The position numbers and the translations under genes are program-made. Below the pieces are notes generated by a model that searched no databases, had not been told where the DNA came from, and worked only from the letters and a program-made list of their open reading frames with translations. A stretch of 24,852 nucleotides of DNA from Chloroflexota bacterium (GTDB lineage Bacteria; Chloroflexota; Anaerolineae; Anaerolineales; Anaerolineaceae). Positions 22,163-24,852 of the stretch are shown here, piece after piece. The DNA is taken from NCBI GenBank assembly GCA_023434145.1, contig JAEYTI010000236.1, forward strand, positions 1 to 24,852. The letters run 5' to 3'. Numbering within the stretch: position 1 is the stretch's first letter; every line of letters begins with the position of its first letter.

Positions 22163-22567
22163 CTACACGCGCGGGGCGGGCGGCGGCGGAGGAACATTCC
22201 CCTGGCGGCGCAGCAGATCGCGGATCTCGGTCAGCAGAACCACCTCTTCGTTGATCACTGCCTCTTCCTTCACCTCTTCCTTGCGCTTGAAACGGTTGTA
22301 CACGCGCAGCAGCAGGAAAATGACCCAGGCAACAATCAGGAAGTTGACCAGCGCCTGAAGGAAATTGCCATAGCGGACCTCTGCCGTACCGACAGTGACC
22401 ATCAGGCTGGTGAAGTCGATGCCACCGATTACGATGCCAATCAGCGGCATGATAATATCGTTCACCAACGATGTGACGATCAAGCCAAAGGCTCCGCCGA
22501 TGATCACCGCAACGGCAAGATCGATGACGTTTCCGCGATTCAAAAATTCTCGAAATTCTCGAAGCAT
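22163..22567 (-). CDS. mscL: Large-conductance mechanosensitive channel MscL
   Basis: A 134-residue channel subunit that opens under membrane tension to release solutes on hypo-osmotic shock; it works as a homopentamer in the cytoplasmic membrane. The N-terminal amphipathic helix REFREFLNRGNVIDLAVAV leads into TM1 (about 15-45), which contains the pore constriction IGGAFG. TM2 lies at about 68-90, followed by the charged RFKRKEE cluster and a cytoplasmic helix. Length is typical. AAGGAGGT six bases before the ATG fixes the start. It is monocistronic. Confidence 0.97.
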   Translation of the reverse strand: MLREFREFLNRGNVIDLAVAVIIGGAFGLIVTSLVNDIIMPLIGIVIGGIDFTSLMVTVGTAEVRYGNFLQALVNFLIVAWVIFLLLRVYNRFKRKEEVKEEAVINEEVVLLTEIRDLLRRQGNVPPPPPAPRV

Positions 22568-22681
22568 GGTTCAACCTCCTTCATTCAGAAGCATAACAAT
22601 CAAAAGAGCACGACAAACCTCCCATTATGCTAGCACAAGCAGGAAGAAATTACAATCAAATATGTACATTTTTTCTACGGC

Positions 22682-22753
22682 TCTTTCGGAAATATGGGAA
22701 TAGCAAGGGGAACGCCGCGGCGTTCCCCTTGCTATTCCCATATTTCCGAAAGA
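22682..22753. repeat. 72-bp perfect palindrome between divergent genes
   Basis: Arms 22682-22717 and 22718-22753 are perfectly complementary over 36 bp with no loop. It lies between the mscL start (22567) and the promoter of the plus-strand gene (-35 at 22765), so it is upstream of both genes. A terminator is not expected here. It could be a protein-binding or cruciform site, an insulator, or the end of an unseen short transcript. Confidence 0.85.
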
Positions 22754-22764
22754 CCATTTTCTAC

Positions 22765-22793
22765 TTGTACTGCCACGCCGCTTCCGGTATGAT
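22765..22793 (+). promoter_or_regulatory. Sigma-70-like promoter of the single-TM protein gene
   Basis: TTGTAC (22765-22770), a 17-bp spacer and TATGAT (22788-22793). The 72-bp palindrome ends 11 bp before the -35 box. Predicted leader about 44 nt. Confidence 0.7.
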
Positions 22794-22843
22794 ATACCTA
22801 TTCCGTTCGATCGCTTCAAACCATTATTCCACCGGAGGCAATC

Positions 22844-23482
22844 ATGACAACCCCTATCCCACCCGCCGTTCCGCCTGCTACCCCGTCTGTTGCACCGGCT
22901 CCACAGGGCAACTCGAACCGCAAATTGTTTATCATCATCGCCGCGGTGGCCGCGGTATTGTGCCTGGTCGCTTGCGCCGCCATCCTGCTGTTGGGGCGCG
23001 GGTTGGGGAACATGGTGCAGAGCAGCATGGTTCAAGACCCGCAGCAAGCTGCCGAGCTGGGCAAAGAAGTGGCCGATTTTACCCTGCCGCGCGGGTTCGA
23101 ACCGGTGGGCGCCATGAACTTTATGGGCATGAAACTGGCCATGTATTCCGCCGATACAGGGCGGTCGATGATTATGCTGATGAAAGTTCCCGGCGTGAGC
23201 AGCGTAAGCGAAGTGGATATGGACGCGATGCGCGAACAAATGGAGCGATCCATCGGCCGCCAGATGACCGACGTGCGCCTGATCGATTCCTATGAGACGA
23301 CCATCCGCGGCGAACCGGGCCAGGTGATCATCCAGGAAGGCACATCTTCGGATGGCGTCCTTACCCGCATGCTGGTCGCGGTCTTTGAAGGCAAAAGCGG
23401 CCTGTCGATGATGATGATTATGACACCTGCCAACGAATGGGACCAGAGCATGGCTTCAGACGTGGTGAAGTCGATCCGGTAA
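22844..23482 (+). CDS. Single-TM protein with extracytoplasmic domain, unknown function
   Basis: A 212-residue protein. A Pro/Ala/Thr-rich cytoplasmic N-terminus (1-25) precedes one transmembrane helix at about 27-50. The rest, about 160 residues, should lie outside the cytoplasm and looks like a compact alpha/beta domain rich in Met. No catalytic motif or named family is recognised. GGAGG five bases before the ATG supports the start. Its stop is only 10 bp from the stop of the convergent gene, the one convergent junction here without a long hairpin. Confidence 0.75.
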   Translation: MTTPIPPAVPPATPSVAPAPQGNSNRKLFIIIAAVAAVLCLVACAAILLLGRGLGNMVQSSMVQDPQQAAELGKEVADFTLPRGFEPVGAMNFMGMKLAMYSADTGRSMIMLMKVPGVSSVSEVDMDAMREQMERSIGRQMTDVRLIDSYETTIRGEPGQVIIQEGTSSDGVLTRMLVAVFEGKSGLSMMMIMTPANEWDQSMASDVVKSIR

Positions 23483-23492
23483 CCCGCGGCGC

Positions 23493-24767
23493 TCAATCGA
23501 TCGTTTTGCCAGAAGCAGCCGGGGCGGAAGCATCCGGCTGTTTTCGCATCCACACTGCCATCCAATCCGGTTGAACGGTCTCCTGCACGATTTCAACCAG
23601 CTCGCGCTCTACCTGATCCAGGTCGACACGCTCGCGCAGGGTGTACTGAAAGCGCGCCAGGGCGTGTTCAGCATTGTACTTGCTGCGGTAAAAGCGCCGG
23701 TCGATCACTGCCTGGATGGCCCCGCGCAGGGGCGTAAAGAGCGCGGCGATGATCAGTGTGGTGAGCACCACGGCAGCTGGCGACTCCTGCCCAATGACAA
23801 TCCGCGACGCATATTGAAAGACGATCACGCTGCCGAAGTACACCAGTGCCAGCGTGGCAGTGAGCGTACTGTATACCAGCGTGCGGCGGATGACGACGTC
23901 AATATCCCACAGGTGCGAGCGGATCACCGCTATCGTGAGCGATATCGGCGTGACAGTGAGCGACACAAACCATATCAGGTTCGAGAACAGGTATTCGGGA
24001 AGCAGCGCATTGTACGCGCCTTCTGGTTGCTGATAGTAGTTCAAGCTGGACATACCCATGAGAACAATCTGGACGAACAGCCCAAAAAGCACAATCTTGG
24101 TCTGCTGGCGCTCCAACAGGCTGGAAACCCGCAGGTAGCGGTACACCTGCGCGCCAAACCCGCTTAAGATGGCAAGCGACATAAGCGCCAGCAACATTCT
24201 GGACAGCGGAGTCCGGAGCATCATCTGATCCGCTACCGGCAGGAACATCGGAATGATCGATAACAGGACCATCGGCGGGATCATCCAGCGGAACGGGGCA
24301 GGCGTAACGATGCCGTTCGGGAAAGTCAGCATCAGAAGAAAGCCGAGCAGCGGAAAAACGGCTCCCTGCACCCGGTAAGACACCTCGGTCGACTGGCCGG
24401 TGAGCAGACTTTCCACCATTTCCAGCGGACCAGACATGGCAAAACCGAACAGCAGCAGGTAAAAGGAAACAAACGCGGCGGCCCGGTCCCCAGGCCGTCT
24501 GCGGTAGATGAGCAACCCCAGCCCCAGGCTCACCACGGCCGAAAGCAGCGAGGCCAGGCCTGAGGCCGCTGCCACGGCAACCCCCTGCGCGTTAAAGCCC
24601 TGCTGTACCGGCTGCTCAACGAACCAGCGGTAATACCCGGGCAGCGAGGCGACCAGGCCGCCCCAGGCCAAAAGCGCAGTGATCCGCCAGGTGGCGGCCA
24701 CCCAGCCCGGCAAGCGACCTCCTCGCTTAAGAGAATGCTTCATTCTTCTAGTATGAGCCCCTACCAT
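23493..24767 (-). CDS. Orphan multi-TM sensor-like membrane protein lacking a kinase domain
   Basis: A 424-residue protein (416 if the second ATG at 24743 is used; neither has a good ribosome binding site). About nine hydrophobic helices fill residues 25-340. They end with a conserved block, RSHLWDIDVVIRRTLVYS and later FTPLRGAIQAVIDRRFYRSKY, that I associate with the membrane sensor region of some histidine kinases in Chloroflexota and Actinobacteria. A short soluble tail of about 70 residues follows and ends at the stop. No GAF, H-box or ATPase motif is present. It may signal through a separate partner or be a remnant. Kinship is from pattern recall, so moderate. Confidence 0.65.
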   Translation of the reverse strand: MVGAHTRRMKHSLKRGGRLPGWVAATWRITALLAWGGLVASLPGYYRWFVEQPVQQGFNAQGVAVAAASGLASLLSAVVSLGLGLLIYRRRPGDRAAAFVSFYLLLFGFAMSGPLEMVESLLTGQSTEVSYRVQGAVFPLLGFLLMLTFPNGIVTPAPFRWMIPPMVLLSIIPMFLPVADQMMLRTPLSRMLLALMSLAILSGFGAQVYRYLRVSSLLERQQTKIVLFGLFVQIVLMGMSSLNYYQQPEGAYNALLPEYLFSNLIWFVSLTVTPISLTIAVIRSHLWDIDVVIRRTLVYSTLTATLALVYFGSVIVFQYASRIVIGQESPAAVVLTTLIIAALFTPLRGAIQAVIDRRFYRSKYNAEHALARFQYTLRERVDLDQVERELVEIVQETVQPDWMAVWMRKQPDASAPAASGKTID

Positions 24768-24775
24768 GCGGCAAG

Positions 24776-24852
24776 CGTTACGGGGCGCGTAACGGGAACA
24801 CGCAGAAGTTGTCCGTTTGTTGGTGCGTTGGGACAGGGGAACTTCGTTCCCC
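24776..24852. repeat. Small hairpin and inverted repeat cut by the window end
   Basis: CGTTACG/CGTAACG (24776-24782/24788-24794) forms a 7-bp hairpin. GGGGAAC (24836-24842) pairs with GTTCCCC (24846-24852) around loop TTC. The second runs into the window end and probably continues, as in the other long inverted repeats. Confidence 0.45.

Overview
The window looks like chromosomal DNA of a Chloroflexota bacterium, probably Anaerolineae. This is inferred from the moderately high GC, the secreted proteins with long Thr/Pro linkers, a class-E-like sortase beside an IPVTG surface protein, and the mix of small orphan regulators. No rRNA, tRNA, CRISPR array or insertion sequence was seen. I support 23 protein genes, all apparently complete; most start at an ATG behind a clear GGAGG-type ribosome binding site.

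Layout: 91-528 is a periplasmic copper-chaperone lipoprotein. 712-2529 (minus) is a three-gene operon of unrelated phosphoesterase folds (HAD, YfcE-like, 2H) behind one good promoter. 3360-9116 (plus) is a surface module: response regulator 1, an 881-residue sortase-anchored surface protein, a sortase, and the paralogous response regulator 2. Both regulators have strong promoters with 10-11 bp spaced direct repeats of a TTTGACC-like half-site 24-28 bp upstream of the -35 box. Regulator 2 also has a roughly 160-nt leader ending in a Rho-independent terminator. 9218-10328 is a membrane protein coupled to a VOC-fold protein. 10708-13290 (minus) is a secreted PQQ-type dehydrogenase with two CHRD domains. 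14028-15764 (minus) holds a membrane protein and a P-loop protein. 15875-17976 (plus) holds a UMF1-type transporter overlapping an acyltransferase. 18022-19692 (minus) holds an OBAP/DUF1264 protein and a Nudix hydrolase. 19834-20746 (plus) is a LytTR/DUF3021 regulatory pair. The remainder is a lipoprotein metalloprotease, MscL, a one-TM secreted-domain protein and an orphan multi-TM sensor-like protein without a kinase domain.

The most striking feature is not a gene. Nearly every intergenic gap contains a long, mostly perfect inverted repeat (arms 16-36 bp, loops often 0-5 nt) whose sequence differs at each locus. Some are nested one inside another. One spans exactly from the stop codon of one convergent gene to that of the other. 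One is a 72-bp perfect palindrome between two divergent promoters, where a terminator is not expected. Most lack a U-tract. They look like a family defined by structure rather than sequence, perhaps U-less terminators or DNA cruciform sites.
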